Assembly (NCBI GenBank): GCA_014529385.2
Contig: CM043966.1
Location: forward strand, 88,692,587-88,756,586
Length of the DNA: 64,000 nt
Reading direction: 5' to 3'
Source: Adiantum capillus-veneris
Lineage: Eukaryota > Streptophyta > Polypodiopsida > Polypodiales > Pteridaceae
The translations under genes were made by a program, and so were the position numbers. This document shows, piece after piece, positions 48,931-58,375 of the stretch (position 1 is its first letter; the number at the start of each line of letters is the position of its first letter). Below the pieces are notes generated by a model that was not told where the DNA came from, did no database searches, and was given only the letters and a program-made list of their open reading frames with translations.

Positions 48931-49181
48931 TTCCAAGAGGATTTTTTCCCATATATGTGGTAAGAATTTGTGTGAACACGCTTAGGACTACCAAGAACTA
49001 CTGTGTATTCTCCTCTTTCTTCTCAAGATTGTAACTCTCTCTCACAAATGGTGTGGATTGTTTGTTCCATTATGTTTTCATGTGATAGCTCTATGTGACA
49101 GTGCAAGTTTCTCATGATAAATTTGTGGTTTTGATGTAGCTAATAAGTGCTTGAGCATGATGGTCTCCTCTTGAGCTCCCA

Positions 49182-49209
49182 TGAGAGAGAGAGAGAGAGA
49201 GAGAGAGAT
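49182..49209. repeat. (GA)n microsatellite
   Basis: Uninterrupted GA dinucleotides. Confidence 0.95.
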
Positions 49210-49517
49210 TCCTTTGCTATCTTGGGCACTTGAGATAGAGTGTGTGAGAGGATCAGGAGAGAAAAAGCTCCAATGAGCGCTCCCTTCTATGCTTGTGCAA
49301 ATTTGCAACAACTAGTCTTGAATTAGAATGCATACAACCTGCCTAATGAAGTGCGAACACTCCATAATGCAACTCAATCTTGATCACATACTTGTCCCCT
49401 CTTGTTATGAATTTGCCCCCCACCCCCCTTCTCTTAGACTCTTATTGACAAGTGTATACACACCACACACTTGTTGAGTTCACACAAAGCAAGTATGTGC
49501 TACTTTGGACATGTGGC

Positions 49518-50995
49518 CTAGCCAAGCTTCGTAAAGAAGAACTAGAGTCAACTTACTAAATGAGGAAGGTCTGATCTAACCTTAGTCTTTGGTTTTTCCC
49601 ATGCATTTATTAAAAACCATAAACTTACCCTTTTATTGATTAGCTCGGGTGCAAGACCTTTGCACAAATCTTGGAGGCTTATGAAGCCAACCCAGATTAT
49701 AGCCCACCTACTAATTTAGGACTTGTTGAATTATGATTGGCTTTGGTAAAAAGTGACACTCTCCCTTGGGCTTTAACAATTCACCTATTGCGTGAAACCT
49801 TAGCACAATGCTTTGGAGGTGCCGTCAAGCTGCTTCCAAAACCTGCTAAATTTAGACAATTTGTGGCAAGTTAGAATTTTATTGGCTTTCCAGACTTCAT
49901 ACTTGGAGTCTAAAAAGCTATTTTAATGACTTGAACTTAGCACAAGTACTTTTTATTTTTAGACTCCTCGAATTGCTTTAGGTCATCTCCTTTGCCATAT
50001 ACCTTTGATCAAGGCTTCTCATGATATACCCATCCTTCCTTGACTTGTACCTATGAGACATTGAATAATTCCATCCTTCTTGAGGCATGTTTGCCTAGGC
50101 ACGTTTTCCCTACAGGGTACCTGCAAGCTCTAAGCAAGACAAAGCATGGGTCATATTACGAGGGGTATATATTCGTCCATTGTGCAACCACCCATATAAT
50201 TACCATCATTTAATTAGGTAAGTTTATTCAAACTTTAGGAGTCACTTGGCCTTCTAAGGAGCTCATCACACCCATCAAGTGCATTACCTTAACCACATTG
50301 TGTTTTCCAAAATCAACATCCCCTCCATACTTGCATTTGTGGAAACACGCGACGATACTTGTAGCAAACCCCACGATCATGAGTGAAGGGCTATGTGTTA
50401 CTGTACTATGTTTGAAGAGAAGGCTACTACACATCTTGTAGATTTTTTATGCCCTGCTTAGCTTACATGTGTTGTTGTACAATGCAGGTGGCTTGATCAC
50501 AATGGCCAAGTGAATGAGTTGTTATAATAAGAAGAGGAGGAGGTTGTGAACACTATAGTGGCTATAAGACACCATTAATCGGCTCCATGACTGACTTCAG
50601 GAATGTAGAGAGACTGAAGGCCATTAGTCAATGCACCTTAGAGGAGAAGAGATGGAGAAGGCAAAGAGAGTAGCAATCTAGCCGACATCAGCAAACATTG
50701 AAGGATGTCGTAGCATGCTTGAGGCTAGCTCAAGGGCTAGCTGAGCATGAAGCAAGAGTGTGGGATGCCTGTAAGAGCAGGCATTGGTCGGCAAGCATAC
50801 AAGGAATGGTTTTGAAAGTCTACCCACAAGTAGGTAATAAGGACCATGTTAGCACCACAGTGGGTAGTTGTGAGTGGTAGCTATTCAAGTGCTAGGAAGC
50901 AACCATCATGAAAGTTGAGTTCGCATCAAAGTACAATTCATGCGGCTATTTAGTGTGGTTTTTTGGAACCGTTAATAAATCTTTGTAGGTGATTT
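49518..50995 (+). repeat. Copy 1 of an unidentified 1.4-kb duplicated sequence
   Basis: Matches 52492-53846 in the same orientation, starting near GTAAAGAAGAACTAGAGTCA and ending near AATCTTTGTAGGTGATTTGAGC. It contains short protein-like pieces (CFGGAVKLLPKP, GLAEHEARVWDAC) that occur in both copies but belong to no family I know. The ends do not show TG/CA LTR termini. Confidence 0.75.
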
Positions 50996-51159
50996 GAGCT
51001 AGCATTCAAAAGTTCAAGGCAAAGGCACGCAAAGTAACAAAACAATCGTGCAATCAGTTATTAAGATATGGAACATGTAGTATTGGAAGCAATGGAAGGG
51101 GTTTGTTGCAGTAAAGGCTTGTGTGATTGCTGAGAGAAATTTCCACGTGCATCAGATTG

Positions 51160-51766
51160 TTGTTAAGTATGGAGCCTGATTTACCTCTTGTAGCTTCTAG
51201 TCTTTAAAACGAACATTCATAAAGCCCCCATTATGAGGAGAAGCCAACGTCCATAAGAAAAATCACTCGCCAAACAACCAAAAATTCATGCCCAATCTCA
51301 AGCTTTGCTCGAGATTGGGCTCATTGGAATATTCCCTTTTCATCTAGAATATTATGGTCGTACAGCGGCCGGAGAGTAGTCAAAAAATGGCCGATCGGTT
51401 GGCCGGTGGTCGGAAGTCAATGGCCGGTGGCCAGTGGCCGAATTCAAGGTGGACTTGTCTTCTCAAGAGGGTGGCCACACATGGGCACATTGGAGAGTCC
51501 AACTTGGACTTGTCTACACAAGGGCGACTACACATGGTTGTCTCTCATGAGAGAGAGCAACCCTTTTGGTCTATAAAAGGAGGCCTCTTCGACACACAAA
51601 AGGCATTGTGAAGTTGATGAACAAGGTGAGTGTGAGGTGGTGAGAGTGAAGCAAGGCGGGAGCTCTATTAAGGGTATAATCCCTTTTTAACCTACTTTTA
51701 GTTTGAAGTACTAAAGCCATTGAGTGGCTTCTTGCCCATGGATGTAGCCCACATTGGGTGAACCGT

Positions 51767-51827
<61 letters not shown>

Positions 51828-51896
51828 TGTGAAAATTATCTCTCTCTATTAAGTAAACTACTTTAATATCTACTTAGCTACGTCCTATTTCCTAAC
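51160..51896 (+). mobile_element. Solo LTR of the copia-1 family
   Basis: Reads TGTTAAGTATGGAGCCTGAT through CTACGTCCTATTTCCTAAC, the reverse complement of the copia-1 LTRs (22505-23254, 26488-27218) along its length. No internal sequence is attached. GATTG flanks it on both sides (51155-51159 and 51897-51901), a 5-bp target duplication. This is the product expected of LTR-LTR recombination. A long (TC)n tract at about 51771-51824 has expanded inside it. Confidence 0.85.
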
Positions 51897-51944
51897 GATT
51901 GCAATACCTACTATGAGGCCACCTTCAAAGGTGGTCACATGAGG

Positions 51945-51948
<4 letters not shown>

Positions 51949-52013
<65 letters not shown>

Positions 52014-52035
52014 GTACTCAAGTATGGCACTTATT

Positions 52036-52081
<46 letters not shown>
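51949..52081. repeat. Microsatellite cluster (AC)n, (TA)n, (GA)n
   Basis: An AC run, then TATATA, and after a 25-bp gap a GA run to about 52081. Confidence 0.95.
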
Positions 52082-52085
<4 letters not shown>

Positions 52086-52244
52086 AGGATGCACATTTGA
52101 ATGGAGTTGTCAATGCAAGATTTGGTTGATTGGTGCGGAGATAGAAAAACTAAGGTTGGGGAGACAAAGTACTAGCTCCCAATCATACTTTGATATTGCA
52201 CTCACTTAGGCCATGCACTAAATATTTGTTTTGAAATACTTTTA

Positions 52245-52395
52245 GAAAGGGAAAATTACCAAAATACCCCTCTAATTTGGGAAATTCCCAAAAGTACCCC
52301 TCAAATTTCAAAAATTCCCAATATACCCCCAATATTTTGTCACAAATTCCCAAAATGCCCTTCAATTTTTCCAAAATTCCTAAAATACCCTTGGT
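52245..52395. repeat. Degenerate tandem repeat of about 30-35 bp
   Basis: Four or so units of the form AAATACCCCTC-AATTT-AAATTCCCA. In reverse translation it gives an apparent repeat protein (GILG.., GYFWEFPKLEGYF), which I take as a by-product of the repeat. Confidence 0.7.
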
Positions 52396-52491
52396 TGTGA
52401 GATTCAGTTTCCTCCAAGATGGAAAAATTTCTAGCTTTTCGTAAGAAGACCGATTTACTATCAATTGATGACAGCCCGATTTGCTTGGAGC

Positions 52492-53846
52492 TTAGTAAAG
52501 AAGGACTAGAGTCAACTTACTAAATGAGGAAGAGCTGATCTAACCTTAGCCTTTAGGTTTTCCCTTGCATTTATTAAAAACCATAAACTTACCCTTTTAT
52601 TGATTAACTCGGGTGCAAGACCTTTGCACGAATCTTGGAGACTTATGAAGCTAACCCGCGCTACAGCCTACCTACTAATTTAGGACTTGTTGAATTAGGA
52701 TGGGCTTTGGTAAAACGTGACACTCTCCCTTGGGCTTTAAAAATTCACCTCTTGCGTGAAACCTTAGCACAATGCTTTGGAGGTGCCGTCAAGCTGCTTC
52801 CAAAACCTGTTAAATTGAGATAATTTGTGGCAAGTTAGAATTTTACTCTAAGGTTATCTAGCTTTCATACTTGGAGTCTAAAGAGCTATTTCAATGACAT
52901 GAACTTAGCACTACTACTTTCTATTTTTAGACTCCTCGAATTGCTTCAGGTCATCTCCTTTGCCCTGTACCTTTGATCAAGGCTTCTCAGGATATATCCA
53001 TCCTTCCTTGACCTATACCTATGAGACATTGAAGAATTTCAACCTTCTTGAGACATTTTTTCCTAGGCATGTTTGCCCTACAGGCTACCTGCAAGCTCTA
53101 AGCAAGACAAAGCATTATGAGGGGTACATATCCGTCCATTGTGCAAACACCCATATAATTACCAGCATTTAATTGGGTAAGTTTTATTCAAACTTCAAGA
53201 GTCACTTGGCCTTCTATCCCTGGGAGCTCATAACACCCATCAAGCGCATTACCTTAACCACATTGTGTTCGCCAAGAGTAGCATCCCGACGTGACGATAC
53301 TTGTAACAAACCCCACGATCATGAGTGAAGGCCTATGTATTAGTGTACTATGTTTGAAGAGAACGCTAGTAGACATCGTGTGGATTGTTGATGCCCTGCT
53401 TAGCTTAGCTTGCATGTGTTGTTGCACAATGCAAGTGTGTTGATCACAATGGCCAAGTCCGTGGGCTGTTATAATAGGAAGAGGAGGAGGTTGTGAACAC
53501 GATAGTGACTATAGGGCACCATTAACCGGCAATGTAGAGAGAATGAAGGCCATTAGTCAATGCACCTGATAGGAGAAGAGATGGAGAAGGCAAAGAGAGT
53601 AGCAATCTAGACCACATCAGCAGCAGACATTGAAGGGTGTCGTAGCTCAAGGGCTAGCTGAGCATGAAGCAAGAGTGTGGGATGCCTGCGAGAGCAAGCG
53701 TTGGTCGACAGGCGGACAAGCAATGGTTTTGAAAGCCTACCCACAATTAGGTAATAAGGACTATGTTAGCACCACAGTGGGTGTTATTCAAGTGCTAGGA
53801 AGCAACCGTCATGACCGTTAATAAATCTTTGTAGGCGATTTGAGCG
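52492..53846 (+). repeat. Copy 2 of the unidentified 1.4-kb duplicated sequence
   Basis: Pairs with 49518-50995. It has several small deletions relative to copy 1 (for example around 53280 and 53530). An ORF at 52635-52823 (LGLVELGWALVKRDTLPWAL, CFGGAVKLLPKP) is open here but has a stop in copy 1. Confidence 0.75.
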
Positions 53847-53849
53847 GAG

Positions 53850-54880
53850 CTTTATATGGATGATCGCTTGGGTATATTCTCCAACAGCAAGAGGAATTCC
53901 AATCATTTGTTGGGGGATGGGAAAAGCCCAGATTTTAGATTAGAAAACAAATACCTGTTACGTACAAAAGCCTAACTTAAGAGCTTCAAATTCATTCTAG
54001 CATTGCATGGACATTTGAAAGCGTGTTCGACACAAGGCGCAATCCAATAGTTGCGAGGCTCTCTAGAATGATGGAGCATATATGGCTTTTGAGACCATAA
54101 AAGATAGACTCACTGAAGGATGAATTACAGAGACTAAAGACTAAGGTGACTGAGAAAGACAAGCTTATTGAGAATTGAGAATCCTCCAAAGATGGAGCTA
54201 CAACCCTTGCAACACATAGCATTAGCAAACACCCACACCCAAGGGAAAGTTGCACAGATAAAGCGAGAAGGGGTGCCTTGGAAAGAGCATATACTTGAAA
54301 CTCATACAGAAGTGAAGCACTTGATCAAAGAGGCAAAAGAAATGCTGAGAGAGGAGATCGGCAAAGTATGAAAGTCGATCCTGGATGAAAGTCTAGGTTT
54401 CTACACGCAATAAGTGGAACCCTCCTTACACCTAATCAAATCCATGAGTGGTACCATAGGCTCTCCCCTATCCGTTAACTAACTTTAGGCAAGGAGACCA
54501 GTGGAAAAGAGATCCACAACGCAATTTATGTTACAGAGGAGGGAATGAGGCTTCCAAGAAGAGATTAGTGGATCGACAGCCAAAATGGAGAAAGACATGG
54601 CTGCTCGAGTACATGACGAACTACCTGTTATCATCTGATCAAGGCACCAAAGAAGAGAGAAGGAAGACGGCACACAGATTGCTCAAAAAGTAGAACCCTA
54701 GTCTACCAGCACTGGCAATAGATACTCATCCCCTCGACAAGAAGTATATGGTGAAGACCCACAACACTTCTAAAAGAATATAACAGATCTATCTTGTATC
54801 ATGCTTGTGAAAGATGGCATGACCGTGTTGCCGCACATTAAAACTTTCCTCATGGAAAAGTTGCGTCTGCTCGTCTCCCT
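53850..54880. other. Interval without recognisable gene
   Basis: About 1 kb. A lysine/glutamate-rich, coiled-coil-like stretch near 54110-54370 is broken by stops. No family was recognised. Confidence 0.4.
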
Positions 54881-54884
54881 AGGT

Positions 54885-55112
54885 AAGGAGCAGATTCATG
54901 CTTAACCTCGGCCTAAGCACCGAGATGCAGCCAAAGCTAGTTGACCCCCTTTCCCAGGCTAAGGAGCAGATGCATGCTTAACCTCGGCCTAAGCGCCGAG
55001 ATGCAACCAAAGCTAGTTGACCCCCTTTCCCAGGCTAAGGAGCAGATGCATGCTTAACCTCGGCCTAAGCACCGAGATGCAGCCAAAGCTAGTTGATCCC
55101 CTCTTCCAAGGC
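54885..55112. repeat. 76-bp tandem repeat, three copies, at the 3' end of the F-box pseudogene
   Basis: AAGGAGCAGATGCATGCTTA-type units start at 54885, 54961 and 55037, with a partial fourth at about 55109. Each holds CCTCGGCCTAAGC(A/G)CCGAGATGCA. A shorter two-unit version occurs at 57354-57480 in the duplicated copy. Confidence 0.9.
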
Positions 55113-56600
55113 AAGAAATATCACCGATCTTGGGCAATGTCCTACACGAGCGGCGGCCTGAATTGTCCCTGCAACTTCCCATCTTCAAACGTTATGCAGA
55201 ACAGGCTTCCCTCTGCAAACATGTTGACCGGCCAATCGCCACAAACAAGCCCCTCCCAGAGATGCTCAGGGGTGCTTGCCACCTCCACCCAAGAGGCTGC
55301 TCCAAAAGCAATGGGTCTCAGCTCCCACACTTCAAATCCAGTGCAAATAGTGCTCTCACCCATGCTGCGAGCTACTAGCAATCTTCCTTTGTACTTCAAG
55401 TACACTTCCACCTTGTTCCACCCATCCTCTGATACATTGTACCCCAGAAAAGTTTTACCAGATGATCTGAAAAAGAAGTCAGCACTGGCCACCTTAGCAG
55501 AACCTGCAATGGCAGCTTTTGGGTTCGAACCAGCCCTCCAGCAACCCCTTCTGAAATCAAAAACCTCAAAAGTAGAATGTGCGTCCAACATAAAACTCTT
55601 GTGCCAGCAAGATGTAGTAGGGGTCGTGATTGTCAACTGCCATGCGCATCTTGCAGCCAAGGGTGTTCAAGCCAGGTTTCCTGAAGAGGTAGCATGCATT
55701 CTGCAGAGGGGGGAGCACCTTTACCCAGTCTGTAAGACAATTGAAGACAATAACAGAGTAGTCATCAGGGGCCTACGGCTTGTGCACAAATGCACACGTC
55801 AGGCCTCCTGCACTGACTAGACGAGGACGACAGCGCCCCACATAGAATGTGTCCTCCAACTGGGGCAAAAGACTGCAGCCCATGCCCCTAAGTAAGCTGA
55901 ACAGTTTCCCCTGACTGCAGCCAGGGAAAGGGAGCCAAAAAAGGGCCCAGTCTTGGCTACTGAAGGCTCTGAAGTTCCAAATTCGCTCATCACAGGGGAG
56001 CGGTTGAGACATTACATACCGGTACTCTTCCTTCTGCTCATCTTCTGTGTCTAGCCAACGCAGGCCTTCTGAGCATCAATTTCCACGTTTTGCAAACACA
56101 TCGTAGTTGGAAAATCTGGCAAAGAGGCACCGAAAGAATACAAGTCGTAGGAACGGTAAGGAGTCGATCACATTGCTTGTTGGCTCTTACCGCCGCCTTC
56201 CTCCTCCTAACCCACCACCACAACATCGACTTTGTTCTCCACCCACACGCACACCACTCAAAACATCTGCCTTGGCTCTCTTTATCCAATCCCTGGTGGA
56301 CAGCACCTGCGCAGCTTTACGCCTGCTCTGCTCTCGCCCCTCCACAAAGGCATCCAGTCTAAGTGCCCAGTATCGCTCTTTTCGTTCTTCCGCTGCCACT
56401 GCCACATCGGCTGCAGCTGCAGCCGCTGCCAAATACTTACCCTCTTGGGTGGACACGCCGCGGCATCCGCGTCCTCCCGAACCCTTCCCTTCTGGGTCTC
56501 GTCCTCCTCCAATCTGCTCCCGCCTCCGCCGCCTGGCTATCATCTACTCTCCTCCTGGAAAAGAGGCCTAGCTCCCTAAAGATCAGCCCACCGGCATCCA
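55100..56600 (-). pseudogene. Broken F-box/kelch-like gene
   Basis: F-box proteins are substrate receptors of SCF ubiquitin ligases. Read on the - strand, an alanine-rich N-terminus (ADVAVAAEERKERYWAL) is followed by an F-box-like end, LRCVCKTWKLMLRRP, near 56070. Kelch-like or F-box-associated pieces follow in at least three frames: EEYRYVMSQPLPCDERIWNF, FYVGRCRPRLVSAGGLTCAF, NCLTDWVKVLPPLQNACYL, then ADFFFRSSGKTFLGYNVSED, VYLKYKGRLLVARSMGES, FEVWELRPIAFGAASWVEVA and FCITFEDGKLQGQFRPPLV. Frameshifts lie near 56050 and 55600, a stop follows AFVHKP near 55775, and TAG replaces a Y codon near 55140. No intron was recognised. The family assignment is by motif only, and the F-box itself is weak in its first half. 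Confidence 0.6.
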
Positions 56601-56639
56601 TGAACCTTCTTCTTTCGCTTTCATCTCCTGGCTGGCACT

Positions 56640-56640
<1 letters not shown>

Positions 56641-56694
<54 letters not shown>
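56641..56694. repeat. Compound (TG)n(AG)n microsatellite
   Basis: A TG run followed directly by an AG run, upstream (5') of the F-box-like pseudogene. Confidence 0.95.
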
Positions 56695-56698
<4 letters not shown>

Positions 56699-56699
56699 T

Positions 56700-57315
56700 C
56701 GCTAACACCCTAGGCTGGGTTCACATTGGGGAGGCGGGAGAAACACTCCAAAAGTGATTTTCCAGTGGAAGAGTTGCAAAATGCATACATAGGTGTCCTG
56801 CCCATTTCTTTGGCTCCACCTCTTCTGAACCCATCCGTAGAGGGTGGAACAAAAAGTGACTATTTTCTTTCGCAGCCTACTATGAAAATTGGAAAGCGGT
56901 GGAACAAAGAGTGAAAGAAAGCAAAGTTTACTAATTGCATCAATAACCCACAGCACAAACCATAACCCAAATATTTTGTTAAAATTAATGCATTGGCTAC
57001 GAAGATCTAAGTTGAAGATGATGATGAATCCATTTCCTCAAAAGTCGCATTTCCAAAAATAGCTTGGACATTCATCCGTGCTTGCTCTCTGTACATTGCC
57101 TTTGCAATACTCGGGTAATTGGGGGATACACTAGAATAGGAGGCAGGCTATGCTCGCAAGTTGGGTATTGAGCCCTTTCCACAAAAGACAGTACCTTACA
57201 CGAGCTATACAAAGCAAGTCACCACCACCCTGCTGTCTTGGTCCCCCTTTCCATAGATAAAGCCCACATATGCCACCAGAGCCATGACCATCTTGGAGCA
57301 ATGTAAGTTGTACCT
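56700..57315. other. Spacer between the two F-box-like copies, no gene seen
   Basis: About 600 bp with short ORFs only and no recognised motif. Confidence 0.4.
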
Positions 57316-57317
57316 GT

Positions 57318-57668
57318 CCCCATGGAAAGTTGCGACTGCTCATTTCCCTAGGTAAGGAGTAGATGCATGCTTAACCTCGGCCTAGGCACTGAGATGCAGG
57401 CAAAGCTAGTTGACCTCCTCTCCCAAGGTAAGAAGCAGATGCATACTTAACCTCGGCCTATGCAGCCAAAGCTAGTTGCCCCCTCTTACGGGGCAAGAAA
57501 TACCATCGGTCTTGGGCGATGTCATACACAAGCGACGGCCTGAATTGTCCCTGCAACTTCCCATCTTCAAACGTTATGCAGAAGAGGCTTCTCTCTGCAG
57601 ACATGTTCACCACCCAATCACCACAATCAAGCCCCTCCCAATGATGCTCAGGGTGCTTGCCACCTCCA
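57318..57668 (-). pseudogene. 5'-truncated tandem copy of the F-box/kelch-like gene end
   Basis: Matches 54850-55285 on the same strand: PEHHWEGLDCGDWVVNM, SLFCITFEDGKLQGQFRPSL and then YDIAQDRWYFLPRKRG, which keeps the Y and W codons that are stops in the larger copy. It is followed by a two-unit version of the 76-bp repeat. Homology stops abruptly at about 57668 (CACCTCCAC, then TGTAACAAAC). Confidence 0.75.
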
Positions 57669-57669
57669 C

Positions 57670-57785
57670 TGTAACAAACTTGGACACTCCAAGTCAAGAT
57701 ACAGCAGAGAATCACTTCAAAACAGTTCACAATTCACACTTGAGTCGACATGGCCCGACTTAGTTTTGTGCCTAGTGTAACAAAC
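57670..57785. repeat. 11-bp direct repeats TGTAACAAACT about 105 bp apart
   Basis: TGTAACAAACT occurs at 57670 and at about 57776, at the break of F-box homology. It could be a target duplication around a small insertion, or chance. Confidence 0.35.
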
Positions 57786-57797
57786 TGCTGACGTGTC

Positions 57798-57846
57798 AAA
57801 ACCCTAATTCTGTTGAAACCCTAACCCTAAAATCAAAAACCCTAAT
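57798..57846. repeat. Cluster of plant telomere-type motifs beside the PLE
   Basis: AAACCCTAA-type motifs at 57798-57807, 57816-57832 (two units, CCCTAACCCTAAA) and 57835-57845. They abut the start of the pseudo-LTR homology at about 57848. Such motifs also occur as telo-boxes in plant promoters, so telomeric origin is not proven. Confidence 0.7.
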
Positions 57847-57962
57847 TCTTATTTAGAAAAAGAAGAAGAAAATCATAGCGAGCGAGTCTTGCGAAGATAG
57901 AGATATGAAGGGTGGGGAGGGTTGGGTTGGGGGGGCGGGGGGGGGAGAATAAAAAAATGTCA

Positions 57963-58014
57963 GTTTTACACCAAACGCGTTTCGCTTGAATTAGCTCATC
58001 AGTGGTGCAAAAAC
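57963..58014 (-). ncRNA. Minimal hammerhead ribozyme in the PLE pseudo-LTR
   Basis: Self-cleaving RNA motif, read on the - strand from 58014 down. The core CUGAUGA is at 58002-57996. Stem II is 3 bp (95-93 with 86-84 of 579xx), closed by loop AAUUCA. GAAA is at 57983-57980. Stem III is a single A-U pair with a CGCG loop (57980 to 57975), followed by U17 at 57974 and the predicted cut before 57973. Stem I pairs 58003-58014 with 57973-57963: eleven pairs, one G-U, one bulged U. The hexamer ACGCGU is palindromic, so two RNAs could form a stronger shared stem III. Hammerheads with very short stem III are documented in Penelope-like elements. Confidence 0.85.
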
Positions 58015-58030
58015 TTAGGTGGAAGGGGGG

Positions 58031-58040
58031 AGTATAAATA
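58031..58040 (+). promoter_or_regulatory. TATA-box-like sequence on the strand opposite the PLE
   Basis: GTATAAATAG is kept in both pseudo-LTRs (here and at about 63759-63768). On the + strand it stands about 55 bp upstream of an ATG opening a 63-codon ORF (58089-58280). The ORF is frameshifted in the other copy, so only the TATA-like sequence is conserved. Confidence 0.3.
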
Positions 58041-58375
58041 GGGGGGCATGGTTCAAAAATCTGTACAGAGCCCTGTAGTTAAAGTAGGATGGTGCCAATT
58101 GAAGGAGAGTTACTCCCTAATTCCTTTAGCAGGTACTCAATAAAGAGGGGGAGCTTGCAAGGGATGTACAAAAAAGGGAGGCTAATAAAGAGTGTACCGA
58201 AAAGTAATGGAGGGTTAGGGGGTGTAATGGAGTTAAGAAGGAGGAGGCTAGAAGAGGTGGCAAGGATCATGGATTTTTAAGAGGAGGAATATATGGGGTG
58301 TAAGGTTTAAAAGTGAACGACCTTCGGGGAGCCGGGGGGGGGGGGGGGGGGAAGGGAAAGGGAAGGAAATGGAAA

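Larger units (their letters stand above)
57848..58290 (-). repeat. Pseudo-LTR at the 3' end of the Penelope-like element
   Basis: Matches 63569-64000 in the same orientation with few differences: a variable G run, some substitutions and small indels. The offset is 5,723-5,730 bp. Tandem or partially tandem copies giving pseudo-LTRs are a known trait of Penelope-like elements. Its true upper boundary cannot be set because the other copy is cut by the window end. Confidence 0.85.

Noticed and set aside
49518-53846. LTR pair of a large retrotransposon
   Set aside because: The duplicated blocks lack TG/CA ends, PBS and polypurine tract, and nothing retroviral lies between them except an unrelated solo LTR.
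55525-55545. GGTTCGAACC as a tRNA B box
   Set aside because: It lies within coding-like sequence of the F-box pseudogene, and no A box or cloverleaf is present around it.
55017-55820. A 267-codon + strand ORF
   Set aside because: The opposite strand carries the F-box/kelch-like sequence and a duplicated counterpart conserved in that sense; the + frame is its shadow, starting inside the 76-bp repeat.
57848-58375. A GIY-YIG endonuclease downstream of the PLE RT
   Set aside because: I read the region in the - strand frames; only low-complexity proline/leucine sequence and stops appear, with no GIY-YIG block or CxxC linker.
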